Shown here piece by piece: positions 10,774 to 20,444 of a stretch of 64,000 nt of DNA. The translations under genes and the position numbers were made by a program. The notes under the pieces were generated by a model. The model ran no database searches and was not told the DNA's origin. It worked only from the letters and a program-made list of their open reading frames with translations. Positions within the stretch are counted from its first letter, which is position 1. Each line of letters begins with the position of its first letter. The stretch is from assembly GCA_029237695.1 (NCBI GenBank), contig CM055265.1, forward strand, positions 114,736,067 to 114,800,066, written 5' to 3'. Origin of the DNA: Conchocele bisecta (taxonomy: Eukaryota; Mollusca; Bivalvia; Lucinida; Thyasiridae).

Positions 10774-11349
10774 GTGAAAGTAAACAACGATATAGAGACA
10801 TGGCATATTTGTCTAACACTGGTTCTGCACTCTTCACCGTCGACGAATACACCGGATTTACTGACGATATGCCACACAGCTATACTTAGAGCTATCGCAT
10901 CAACTCATGTTCGTCTAGTAACCGGCTCAAATTTCTTGCGCCGGTTGCTAGACGAAAATGTGTTTATGCATTATCTTCCGTATGTACATGTAGCTGGATG
11001 GGAACTCGTCAGGAATCCGACGCCTATTTCGACCCACCTATGCATAGTGCGAGTCGGACATTGCACGTATTTCCTGAATGCGTTGTTCGCTATTTTCCGC
11101 TGATAGACCGCTTGGCGGACGCAGATCAAGTACGATATGTTAACCTGCGCAGGTAAACACTTATTTATACTCACATGACATTGTGATTCATTCGTCAAGC
11201 AGGGTACCAGTGAAGTAAAAATCCATATTCGCCTTACATCGGGAACAACGTAAAGGTAAAACACATAGAACGTCACTCGTCAGTAGACAGGCTAATGTGT
11301 TGGTTTCTCGCGTCTTTTCTGTGAAATAAACGCCATATCTCGCATCAAG
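10774..11349 (+). promoter_or_regulatory. upstream region of claudin-like copy 1
   Basis: This 575-bp block is strongly conserved with 54530-55107 and ends at the start codon. It is inferred to hold promoter and 5' UTR. It has a hairpin at 10911-10955 and a small open frame from ATG 10966 to TGA 11103 (45 codons; 43 in copy 2). A TATA-like TTATTTATAC is near 11160. The transcription start is not determined. Confidence 0.35.
10911..10955. promoter_or_regulatory. conserved hairpin upstream of copy 1
   Basis: Arms CGTCTAGTAACCGGCTCAA and TTGCGCCGGTTGCTAGACG pair over about 17 of 19 positions. The counterpart at 54662-54711 has an arm with GCGCAA and pairs better, with a longer loop. It may be a decayed palindromic insertion or an RNA/DNA structure of the 5' region. 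Confidence 0.4.
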
Positions 11350-11520
11350 ATGGCCCGCCGGGGCTACCTGTGCGCCGTGACGTTGATGGGATCATTGGCG
11401 ACGGTGTGTCTCATCTTCAGTGTCGTCATGCCGCAATGGATTGTGATGGACAGACCCATGAACACCACGGCCACGGATGGAAGCAGCATGCAAGCCGTCA
11501 TGAACATATTCATGACTCAG
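11350..11520 (+). CDS. claudin/PMP22-like protein copy 1, exon 1
   Basis: Encodes residues 1-57 from ATG 11350 to the donor CAG|GTATGG; the intron phase is 0. Residues 6-27 form a hydrophobic membrane segment (LCAVTLMGSLATVCLIFSVV) that can act as signal anchor. It is followed by MPQWIV, which corresponds to the Pro-x-Trp right after segment 1 in claudins. The extracellular part has one N-glycosylation sequon, NTT at residue 38, which is lacking in copy 2. Relative to copy 2 there is a 15-base in-frame difference in the NTTATDGSS region. The start is the first ATG of the frame common to both paralogues and both have AAGATGGC context. The family assignment rests on four membrane segments plus these motifs and was not tested by profile search. 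Confidence 0.8.
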
Positions 11521-11750
11521 GTATGGTGTCTTGTGAGGGACATTTCGACGTTTAGCCTTCGTTTCTCCGCTTCGTTTTCGTTTATCCGACGTATAGAGTA
11601 TAGTTATGGCGCACGTATGGTGGCTTGTTACGAACATTTTGCCGCTTCGTTGTTTGTTTCTCCAACGCGTGGAGTATATTCATACCACAGGTATGGTGGC
11701 TTGTTAGGAAAATTTCGCCTCTTAATTTTCGTTTCCCCGACTCGTGGAAT
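11521..11750 (+). repeat. tandem triplication of the exon 1 donor region
   Basis: The sequence starting at the donor (GTATGGTGTCTTG, then a CATTTCGACG-like segment) is repeated at 11615 and 11691 as GTATGGTGGCTTGTTA. The third copy is also preceded by CAG, giving a second good donor. Units are about 76-94 bp. Copy 2 has the same arrangement at 55264, 55351 and 55427. The frame of exon 1 stays open through all three units in copy 1 but closes at 55326 in copy 2. Confidence 0.7.
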
Positions 11751-11763
11751 ACTAATAAGTTTA

Positions 11764-11866
11764 ATGGTATCAGAAAATGATAGGTCGGAAAACGTGTTTA
11801 ATGGCTTCGCTAGCGCGTCGCCATTAAACAAATTTTCCGACCCATCATTTTCTGATATACGCCGCA
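11764..11866. repeat. palindromic element in intron 1
   Basis: Arms TATCAGAAAATGATAGGTCG and the inverse close on a GCTTCGCTAGCGCG centre. Copy 2 keeps only the right arm near 55555-55600, joined to a fragment resembling the end of the ATTCGTTCCC foldback family. Confidence 0.6.
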
Positions 11867-12029
11867 AATTTCAAAATTACAATATATGTATATTTAACCC
11901 TATAATAATAATTTGGTCAGAGAAAAATATTTTTATCATTAAATAAAAATTAATAAATTTATCCTTAAATCGAAAATGTCTCCCTCCAAGCGTACTTAGC
12001 ACACGATAGATAAGTTTACTTTGCAATTT

Positions 12030-12350
12030 TGGTGAAATCGGCTACAAATCAGCAGGACCAGCATTTCTGAAGGAATTGGGTATTTCAAAAATTGAATTGG
12101 GTAAAATACAATCACACTACTGTTTACACATCAACAGACCGCAATTACTGAATAGTTTGCTTCGAAATGAAAACATGTCCTGGCATTTCATTAGAATTGT
12201 CTCCTTGGAGACAATTCTAATGAAATATCAAGATGGGTTTCCATGGAAAATAAGAAAAAATATGCTATATTTGTGGACTGTTTATTGTTTTCTGCAGCTT
12301 GATAAATGTACCACAAAATTGTAATTGCTTTTTGATACACGCTACGTCTG
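12030..12350. repeat. unnamed repeat shared with 59440-59700
   Basis: Contains a hairpin on CATTAGAATTGTCTCC / GGAGACAATTCTAATG near 12190-12220, and TTTATTGTTTTCTGCAGC. A second copy is in intron 2 of the other gene, so it moved or was copied independently of the duplication. Confidence 0.6.
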
Positions 12351-12399
12351 ATTTCAATTGGGTTTTTGGCAATTTTAATTGGGTACTTAAGCAAATACG

Positions 12400-12925
12400 C
12401 AGCTTATCTGGAGCGCTGTATCAGCCTGCGTATCCGTGCAGTCTGATCGCGGCATGCACTGTGCACCATTCAATCAATGAAACACCACATTGCTTCTATC
12501 GTATATACTTGATCATTATCGGGCTTCAAGCGAGTAGAGCCCTTAAAATCCAAACGTTTGAATATCCTCAAATGTCATAAACCCCATTTCTCCAGGCACA
12601 GCCACAAATTGAGAATATTTAATTTCATTTCTTTGTATATACGTCGCATTTTTACGGCTTGTACCAGGGCTCCAGATAAGCTGCGTATTATAAACAGTAG
12701 TGTGATTATATATTACAACAATCGCACTGTTCGCCATTCCATCGATGAAACACCGCCGTGCTTCTAACACGGCGTATAGTTCAAGAGTACAGAATGTTAT
12801 CAGTCTAAAGGACGGTAATGTCTAATGAGGAGCTACATTGGGAACAAATCCTATAAGCCCCATTTCTCCAGTCACAGACTGGAGAAATGGGGCTTATAGG
12901 AGTTGTTACCAGTGTAACTCCTGAT
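12400..12925. repeat. R6 repeats in intron 1
   Basis: Two R6 copies or parts, the second ending in a head-to-head palindrome CCCCATTTCTCCAGTCACAG at 12858-12900. The counterpart in copy 2 is 56167-56455, so these are older than the duplication. Confidence 0.6.
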
Positions 12926-12954
12926 CAGATACTAGTAGTCTATACAGTGAAACC

Positions 12955-13148
12955 CCTCTAAACCGGACACCATGTGGACACCTTATGTTTAATTTAGATG
13001 GGGCTCAATGTCATTTATTTCATTGGCCTGTCTGTTCATGACTGAAACACACAAACATTTATCATCCAGTGCCTAATTATAGAGAAACCCCTCTAAACCG
13101 GACACCCCGGGGACCTCCCAGGGTGTCCGGTTTAGAGAGGTTCCACTG
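12955..13148. mobile_element. pogo/Tc1-like MITE ending 20 bases before exon 2
   Basis: Ends CAGTGAAACCCCTCTAAACC and the inverse, flanked by TA on each side, as expected for Tc1/mariner/pogo elements. 13081-13148 is itself a compact hairpin on CTCTAAACCGGACACC. The same element precedes exon 2 in copy 2 (56463-57828, enlarged by an insertion), so it predates the duplication. Confidence 0.7.
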
Positions 13149-13168
13149 TATATATCCTGGGTCCGCAG

Positions 13169-13569
13169 AAACTACGACAAGCTTTGAACGAAATCCTTGA
13201 CGAACGTATGCCGGAGAATGTCGATGATTCAGATGACCTAGAACAAGATGACGGACAAGATGGCCGCCCTAGTGACTGGATGCCCGGAGATATGGACTCG
13301 GAGGTGAGGTATCCCGACTGGGAATCTATGCCGGTAGAGTCCGACGACGCCGATCACCACCACCCACACCACCACCACACCACCACCCACACCACCACAA
13401 CCCACTCCACCACCACTCACACCATCATCATCATCACGGATCGTCAGACAATGACGAATCGCTTGGTGACGATCCGACAGACATAGACGAACTTATCTGG
13501 GGACGTCCCGACGATCATTGCCAACGAAAGATGGCGGACTGGGCCGTGAACAGCTACGGAATGGCACAA
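13169..13569 (+). CDS. claudin-like copy 1, exon 2 (acidic and His-rich loop), frameshifted
   Basis: Acceptor GGGTCCGCAG and donor CAA|GTGAGT. Read from the acceptor in phase 0 it gives KLRQALNEILDERMPE, an Asp/Glu-rich stretch, DGQDGRPSDWMPGDMDSE, then His runs from 13355. The exon is 401 bases: one CA too many (or one base too few) in the CAC tract near 13375-13381 shifts the frame, giving Thr/Ile-rich sequence and a stop at 13486. After the tract another frame gives GSSDNDESLGDDPTDIDELI, DDHCQRKMADWAVNS and the donor. Copy 2 keeps all of this in one frame over 393 bases. The break could be a real mutation, replication slippage polymorphism or an assembly error in a low-complexity tract. 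A codon-sized tract would be phase 0-0. The segment belongs to the first extracellular loop. Confidence 0.7.
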
Positions 13570-13575
13570 GTGAGT

Positions 13576-13827
13576 TACTGTATGTTTCGCGAAACATGTC
13601 CAAAGTGTACGTCTGTATCCAGAGTAAACACAATATGTTTTTCAAATAGTAACTATGCAAAATTTAAGAATGAGCCGCCGATTTATTTGGTGACAGTTTG
13701 TCAAATAGTAATTTTATTACGAAAATAAAGTATTGAGTGAAGGAGCCTGAATATCTGCAAGAGAAGTCGGTTCACTATTTTGTAAAATTATAAAAGTATG
13801 CTTCGACAAGTTGTACATGTTAAATTC
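13576..13827. repeat. old R4-like element starting 7 bases into intron 2
   Basis: Straight after the donor GTGAGT comes TACTGTATGTTTCGCGAAAC, matching the R4 end ACTGTCTGTTTCACGAAAGC. It is followed by AAGAATGAGCC, TTTATTACGAAAAT and TACATGTTAAATTCC, all in R4 order. The copy 2 equivalent is 58248-58575. The R4 end therefore sits at the splice site in both genes. Confidence 0.6.
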
Positions 13828-14101
13828 CAGGGGCGGATCTGGAGGGGTTGCACCCCCCCCCCCCCCCCTCCACCCCGTTCAGCCATAGATCACAGTTTAC
13901 CACCAATTGGAGTCTGAATTTAAATGCCGTAAAACACAGGAAAGTGCATTTCGAAGAGCTCGAAAATAGGACTACCCCCTGGTTTCGAACGGTAACTCTT
14001 GCAATTACTCAATTACGGGAATAGATTGCAAGAGTTACCTTCGCAAATAGACAACCCCACACCCCCCACCCCCCGTTCCCCAAAAGCTGGATCCGCCCCT
14101 G
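13828..14101. mobile_element. hAT-like MITE (CAGGGGCGGATC ends)
   Basis: Inverted ends CAGGGGCGGATCTGG and CTGGATCCGCCCCTG, a type I associate with hAT elements of invertebrates. Inside is a poly-C tract and the internal hairpin CGAACGGTAACTCTTGCAAT. It is absent from copy 2 at this position. Other copies are at 20445, 25669, 49850 and 61465. Confidence 0.75.
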
Positions 14102-14308
14102 AATCCCCATAGACATATTAACTCATTTTGGTTTAAGTTTGATTGCATGCCATCAACATCACTAAGATGTACGTGACATGTTATATTGTAACCCAGAACT
14201 ATGACGTGTCCATTTCAGAAAAGTGACGGTTTATCGGAAGGGATGGTCCATATACAAGCACACTATGGTCTCTGGTTCTCCAGGTAATATTGCGTATGTA
14301 GCTGTGAC

Positions 14309-14528
14309 CACAGGTTGAAGTAACGGACCGATACATTAAATATGCATAAAAGCATCCATAAATGAAAAGGAAATACGCTAACAAAATGTTTGTTACTCGC
14401 TCTATAACACAGTATATGTGTTATAGAGGGAGTAACACAAACAAGTTTGTTTCTTTTCATTTATGGATGCTTTAAGGCATATTTAATGTATTTATAGACC
14501 TTGGTCCGTTACTTCAACCTGTGGCTGT
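14309..14528. mobile_element. 220-bp foldback element, copy 1 only
   Basis: Arms ACAGGTTGAAGTAACGGACC and the inverse span almost the whole element, closing on GTTATAGAG near 14400. The flanks repeat GCTGTGAC. Copy 2 has an uninterrupted GTAGCTGTGACTGGG near 59010, the empty site. Confidence 0.7.
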
Positions 14529-14835
14529 GACTGGGGAAATGGGGAATATGGAATGTGTGACCCGTAGCCTCATAGCGAACTATATTCATGTTAGAAGCAT
14601 GACATGTGTTTCATTGATGGAATGGCGAAGAGTGCAGATTCTGTTCAGACTGTGCGGATGCACAGGCTGATCTGGATGTACACCGGTCGTAAAACCCATA
14701 ATCCCCAACTCAAATAGCACACTCCCGTAGTTTGATACTGATCTGTACTGCTTGTTACATGTAGAAGCATGATGTGTGTTTCATTAATGCAATGGCGAAC
14801 AGTGACATATCCTGATCAGACTGTGCGGATATGTT
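14529..14835. repeat. R6-derived repeats in intron 2
   Basis: Contains CCTGATCAGACTGTGCGGAT twice and CTGATCTGGATGTACACCGG. The matching region in copy 2 is 59020-59420, where a 30-bp TGTACTGCTTGTTACATGTA unit is repeated three times. Confidence 0.55.
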
Positions 14836-14839
14836 GACA

Positions 14840-15275
14840 TGTCATGATATTTCAGTTCAGGCATGCTGTGATTAATGATGACAACATTTCGACATTCGTT
14901 GGCAAATATATGCCACCATACAATAATCAAATTAATAATACACTCCATAATTATAGGTTTTTGCGTGCGCATGCGATAGCTTTTGCGTGCGCACGCGATA
15001 GGTTAGCCAATGAAAACCCTATCGCGTGCGCAAGCAACACATATTGCGTGCGCACGCGAAAGTATAAAATGTTTCCATGTCCCCTCTGTGCCACCGTAGA
15101 TATGTGGAGTTGCGCAGCGTGCGATATTGCACGACTTGTAAATTTTGTAAACGTATAAATGAATATACGCAGATTTCCGAAGGTACACAATCGCATGGCG
15201 TGTCTCGCCCGTGATTTAATATAACCAATGTGACGTTGTATCGACGAATTCCGCAAATTATAACGTCACTATTGT
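14840..15275. other. intron 2 segment with GCGTGCGCACGCG palindromes
   Basis: Around 14955-15060 the phrase TGCGTGCGCACGCGATAG recurs in both orientations, forming a nested hairpin. The rest, including TGGAGTTGCGCAGCGTGCGA near 15105, faintly resembles 38610-38650. No exon is supported. Confidence 0.45.
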
Positions 15276-15702
15276 AAGGTGTATGATTACGTGGTACTAA
15301 CAACAACAACAAGTACTGAAAATTCCAGAATCCATCCGATTCAAAGTACGTAATCTTTTATATTGTCCTTATTACGTAACCGATTTTAATGAAATGTGAC
15401 GCATCAAATGCGTCTTGTTAAGCTGCAGTTGGTGGACTTTCGTCGTTTTTGCGAAGAATCGATTTCCGTGTCGGTAGATAGACACGGAAATCGATTACTC
15501 GCAAACAAAAACGACATAAGTCTGTGCCGAACTCCCTGGACGACCAAATGCAGCTCATGAATACGCGTTTTCTGCGCCGTATTTCATCAAAATCCGTGTG
15601 ATATTAAGAAAAATATCAAATAATACTTACTTTGGAGAGGGCAAGATTTCAACACTTTCAGCCACTGTTGTTGCTGTTATAACCACGTGATCATGCACCT
15701 TG
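15276..15702. repeat. R5 element in intron 2, older than the duplication
   Basis: Ends AAGGTGTATGATTACGTGGT and AACCACGTGATCATGCACCT with a hairpin on GATTTCCGTGTCGGTAGA. The right flank CCTAGAATATATTCTAAGG matches copy 2 after its half copy at 59702-59872, so this insertion preceded the duplication. Confidence 0.8.
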
Positions 15703-15813
15703 TAATGACCTAGAATATATTCTAAGGGACATTACTCCTCATTTCCCAAGTTCGCTAGCCTATTTATAACACACATCTCTGTATCATTGCAATGTACTAG
15801 GTACTGTGTCACG

Positions 15814-15949
15814 GTGTATGCGGACGGGTTCAATTTCTTGTGTGTAATCGTGGAAACGGGCTGCGCTCTGAAATACCCCTGGCCCATCGTATTTGAGAGC
15901 GAAATTGCAATGATGGATGGAATAAACGTCGAAATACTTAGTCATAAAC
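15814..15949 (+). CDS. claudin-like copy 1, exon 3 (end of extracellular loop), acceptor uncertain
   Basis: The frame VYADGFNFLCVIVETGCALK runs open to the donor CATAAAC|GTAAGT, leaving phase 1, which joins exon 4 correctly. Copy 2 shares CVIVETGCALKY but differs strongly elsewhere, with a 39-base in-frame length difference. In copy 2 the base before the frame is preceded by AAAG, a usable acceptor; here it reads CACG, with no AG. The upstream TACTAG|GTACTG at 15801 gives the wrong phase after exon 2 and quickly reaches a stop. The exon is needed for frame, since exon 2 ends in phase 0 and exon 4 starts in phase 1. So copy 1 is either splicing-defective here or uses a site I cannot identify. 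Confidence 0.5.
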
Positions 15950-16121
15950 GTAAGTTATCACATCTTTGATACGTCTCCGAGTTTTGACTCTACATTTACA
16001 CATCACATGGGCAATGTGTGGCTGTGATAACACAGTTAGATCACGTTCGTCGGCATGTACGATCGCTAAAGCTGCCGGGTTATCTCCTGTACATGTGGAC
16101 GAACCGTGATCTCACTGGCTT

Positions 16122-16570
16122 AGTGGGTGGTGGTCGGGCGAATGAGACGGCGTAAATTAACGGTATAGGTTTCTCCTTATAGGAATCACGGTTTGCCTGG
16201 TTTGGCCCTCAGGTACGTTTTTATCTTTGGCTCTTTAGTTGCCTGGGAGTTGAATTGTGTTATTTCCCATTATAAAACTAGTAAGATTATTACTGATCCT
16301 ACTGCTTTTGGGAGGAGCCAAGTGATTCTGGTGTGGCGAGGACCTGGCATCAGATCAGGATTATTCTGATTTCAGGGCTGAATATATAGTTTTGTTATTG
16401 TAAATATTCAGTTCTTATTTTGGGATTTTCCCCCCATTTGTACATGTACTTGAACATGTACATGTACTTGTACAGGTAATATATGGGATTTAGTACTAAA
16501 CCCATTGACCCGGCCTTAGATGACCTTAGCTGTTGATAGGCCGTTAAACCCCAACAAACAAACAAACAAA
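16122..16570 (+). mobile_element. full-length SINE with 11-bp target duplication
   Basis: The body starts AGTGGGTGGTGGTCGGGCG and ends TTGATAGGCCGTTAAACCCC and a (CAAA)n tail. It is flanked by CTCACTGGCTT at 16111-16121 and 16571-16581. Copy 2 has one CTCACTGGCTT at 60790-60800 with no insert. So this SINE was inserted into intron 3 of copy 1 after the duplication. The RNA polymerase III boxes are not clear enough to assign a tRNA source. Confidence 0.85.
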
Positions 16571-16834
16571 CTCACTGGCTTGAGGATTTCTTGAAAATAA
16601 AAAAGAATACTATAAAAAATGAACACGTGTTTTCATCATGGCCGTGTGTAAAGTGGTTTAATTGAAGATATATGACGAGTATCGTTGGTTTGTTTGTTGC
16701 TCTATTTAAGGGTCCCAATTGGTTCTTAGGCCTTGAATACCCTCGGATCAAGCCGCTATACGGCACACCTGGGTAAAACCAGCTGGTAGAGTGGGAAATA
16801 CAATTGCTGAGTATCAACCGATAGTGGTTTTTAT

Positions 16835-17430
16835 ACGACCGTTTTAAAAAAAACAGTACGTATTATGTTTTGCCGCGGGGATGGTGGGCGGCGGACAGAA
16901 AAAATGCATAGTTTGTGTACACAACTCCTCTGAAACCGTTCAGTCGATCGGTCTGAAACTATACATACGTCTTTTTTTAACAAAAATATCACCTTTTTAA
17001 CTTAACCATTATTTCTACATTAAATTTTGTGTATACAATTATATATAGGGTACATAATTTGTGTACACAACTCCTCTGAAACCGTTCAGTCAATCGACCT
17101 GAAACTATACACACATCTTCTACATATATTGCAGATGTGCACCTTGGTGTTTTTATGCCAATAAACTATTTTTTAACAAAAATATCACCTTTTTAACTTA
17201 GCCATTTCTTTCTACATTTTTGTATTCAATTCTATATAGGGTACAGAGTGTGTGTACACAACTCCTCTAAAACCGTTCAGTCAATCGATCTGAAACTATA
17301 CACACGTCTTCTACGCATATTGAAGATGTGCACCATGCTGTTTTTATGCCGAAAAATAAATATGTTTTAACAAAAATATCACCTTTTTAACTTTTTTCTA
17401 CATTTTTGTATCCAATCCTATATAATTTCT
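16835..17430. repeat. three tandem units of about 150-190 bp, copy 1 only
   Basis: ACACAACTCCTCTGAAACCG, followed by TTCAGTCAATCGA and ACTATACACACGTCTTCTAC, recurs at about 16918, 17065 and 17257. The block is missing between GAGTATCAACG and exon 4 in copy 2 (61205). It is probably another tandem-core mobile element. Confidence 0.65.
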
Positions 17431-17615
17431 ACTTTACACATCTCTACCTAAATTAGTATACATGTTTAGCACAACGATAGGAAGAATAATGCTATAGACT
17501 TTCAAATTCTCATTAATGTTTCTTGCCTTGGTGACAGCTTCACATTTCTGCATCTTCGCTATCTAGCACATCTTCGACGGGCGTATTTTGTGACTTGCGG
17601 CACTCTTGTTTTCAG

Positions 17616-17771
17616 ATATGGGCGGAGCTAGCCTATTGGAACATCGAATCGAATCCACGATGGGCGTGGTGTTGTGTCTGATTGGAGTAGTCGCTGGCGT
17701 CATTGGCTTCAGGAAGACCAATGGCTGCTGCTGTATGAAATCGGTCTGTGTCGTGGCTATGCTTATCACCA
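17616..17771 (+). CDS. claudin-like copy 1, exon 4 (membrane segments 2 and 3)
   Basis: Acceptor TTGTTTTCAG, donor ACCA|GTAGGT. The first two bases finish a codon and the last base starts one. Encodes MGGASLLEHRIESTMG, segment 2 VVLCLIGVVAGVIGF, a short basic and Cys-rich cytosolic turn RKTNGCCCMK, then the start of segment 3, SVCVVAMLIT. The order and the short turn fit claudins, whose segments 2 and 3 are similarly joined. It differs from copy 2 at only a handful of positions, in sharp contrast to exons 2 and 3. Its continuation is exon 5, 15 kb downstream, which completes segment 3 in the right phase. The clustered cysteines could be palmitoylated (inference). Confidence 0.85.
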
Positions 17772-17841
17772 GTAGGTATCACTGTATACAAGGCTCTTGT
17801 GTGAGAAAACTAAGTTTATAATGCATGTGTATGCACTAGAT

Positions 17842-20443
17842 ACATTTTTTAGTGCAGAAGAGCTTATGACCTTATGGCATACCCCGGCGTCGTCGGTATC
17901 TCGTCGGCGTCGGCGTCCACAAACTTAACGTTGGGGTAAATGTCTTATAACTTCTGTTTTCTTTCATGGGACACCTTGTTATTTCATACATGCATTCCTC
18001 AGATGACCCTCTATCATGCTGTAGAAAATTCATGACCCACAACCCAACCGTTACCCCAAGGTCAAGGTCACAAACTTAGCACATTCATAAACTTAACGTT
18101 GGGGTAAATGTCTTATAACATCTGTTTCCATTCATGGAACGCCTTGATATTTCATACAAGCATTCCTCAGATGACCCTCTATCATGCGGTAGCAAATCCA
18201 CGACCCACCCCTTACCCCAAGATCAAGGTCACAAACTTAGCATGTTCATAAACTTAACGTTGGGGTAAATGTTGTGTAACTTCTGTTTATTTAGAGGGAA
18301 CGCCTTCATATTTCATACATGCATTCATCTGATGAAACTCTATCGTGCTACATGTATAGCAAATCCATGACCCACCCCATCCCTTTTTCCAAGGTCAAGG
18401 TCACAAACTTAGCACATTTATAAACTTAACGTTCGGTAACTGTCTTATCACATCTGTTTCCTTTCATGGAACGCCTTGATATTTCATACATGCATTCATC
18501 TGATGATACTGTGTCGTGCTATAGCAAATCCTTGACCCACCGCCCATCCCTTACCCCAAGGTCAAGGTCACAAACTTAGCACATACATAAACTTAACGTT
18601 GGGGTAAATGTCTTATAACATCTGTTTCCTTTCATTGATATTTCATACATGCATTCATCTGATGAAACTCTCTCGTGCTATAGCAAATCCATGACCCACC
18701 CCACCCCTTTCCCCAAGGTCACAAACTTAGCACATTTATACACTTAACGTTGGGGTAAATGTCTTATCACATCTGTTTCCTTTCATGGAGCACCTTGATA
18801 TTTCACACATGCATTCCTCAAGGTCAATGTCACAAACTTAGCACATTCATAAACTTAACGTTGGGGTAAATGTCCTATCACATCTGTTTCCTTTCATGGA
18901 GCACATTGATATTTTACACATGCATTCCTCAGATAACCCTCTATCATGTTGTAGCAAATGCACGACCCGCCACTCAACCCTTACCCCAAGGTCAAGGTTA
19001 CAAACTTAGCATGTTCATAAACGTAACGTTGGGGTAAATGTTGTGTAACTTCTGTGTATTTACAGGGAACGCCTTCACATTTCATACATGCATTCATCTG
19101 ATGATACTCTATCGTGTTATAGCAAATCCATGACCCACCCCTTTCCCTAAGGTCAAAGTCACAAACTTAGCACATTCATAAACTGTTGGGGTAAATGTCT
19201 TATAACATATGTTTCCTTTCATGGAACGCCTTGCTATTGCATACATGCATTCATCTGATGATACCCTATTGTTTTATAGCAAATCCATGACCCACCGCCC
19301 ATCACTTAACCCAAGGTCAAGGTCACAAACTTAGCACATTCCTAAACTTAACGTTGGGGTAAAAGTATTATAACATCTGTTTCCTTTCATGGAACGCCTT
19401 GATATTTCATACATGCATTCACCGTATGATACTCTATCGTGCTATAGCAAATACACGACCCACCGCCCATCCCTTACCCCAATGTCAAGGTCACAAACTT
19501 AGCACATACATAAACTTAACGTTGGGGTAAATGTCTTATAACATCTGTTTCATTTCATGGAACGCCTTGCTATTGCATACATGCATTCATCTGATGATAC
19601 TCTATCGTGCTATAGCAAATCCATGACCCACCGCCCATCCCTTACCCCAAGGTCAATGTCACAAACTTAGCACATTCATAAACTTAACGTTGGGGTAAAT
19701 GTCTTATAACATCTTTTCCTTTCATGGAGCACCTTGATATTTCACACATGCATTCCTCATATAACCCTCTATCATGTTGTAGCAAATGCACGTCCCACTG
19801 CCCTTCCCTTACCGCAAGGTCAAGGTCACAAACTTAGCATGTTCGTAAACTTAACGTTGGGATAAATGTTGTGTAACTTCTGTTTATTTACAGGGAACGC
19901 CTTTATATTTCATACATGCATTCATCTGATGATACTCCATTGTGCTATAGCAAATCCATGATCCACCGCCCATCCCTTACCCCAAGGTCAAGGATACAAA
20001 CTTAGCATGTTCATAGACTTAACATTGGGGTAAATGTTGTGTAACGTCTGTTTCTTTACACTTTGAACGCTTTGATATTTCATACATGCATTCATCCGAT
20101 GATGCTCTGTTGTGCTACAGCAAATCAATGACCCACCCCACCCCTTTCCCCAAGATCAACATCATAAACTTAACGTTATAGTAAATGTCTTTTTATAGCT
20201 TCTTTTTCTTTACAGGGTCCGCCTTGATATGCATACATGCATTCATCTTAATATGCTATATCATGCTATAGCAAATCCACGACCCACCTTCCACCACTGA
20301 CCTCAATGTCAAGGTCCACCGCACACCCCTTAACCCAAGGTCAAGTTATATAATATTCATGTTTTTTATACAACTGTGCCAAATTTGAGTGAAGGCTGCC
20401 AACAGGCGAGCTTCGTTGTATTCTGACAACTCTCGTTATATAA
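17842..20443 (+). mobile_element. HT element with about 15 core repeats, inserted only in copy 1
   Basis: Head AGCTTATGACCTTATGG and a GGCGTC-type microsatellite (17885-17920) are followed by about 15 units of roughly 165 bp. Each carries CTTAACGTTGGGGTAAATG, CATTCATCTGATGATACTC and usually AAGGTCAAGGTCACAAACTT. It ends CAACTCTCGTTATA. Copy 2 reads straight across from GGCACTAGATAT into AACAGTGGCGG (61453-61472), so the insertion boundary is clear. The layout of head, tetra/hexanucleotide repeat, tandem core and short tail fits the pearl/HINE type of non-autonomous rolling-circle elements in bivalves. No protein is encoded. Confidence 0.75.
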
Positions 20444-20444
20444 A

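Noticed and set aside
13570..13728. Extension of exon 2 past the GTGAGT donor (SYCMFRETCPK)
   Set aside because: This sequence is the R4 terminal repeat, found at many other sites, and the frame ends without reaching another good donor in the needed phase.
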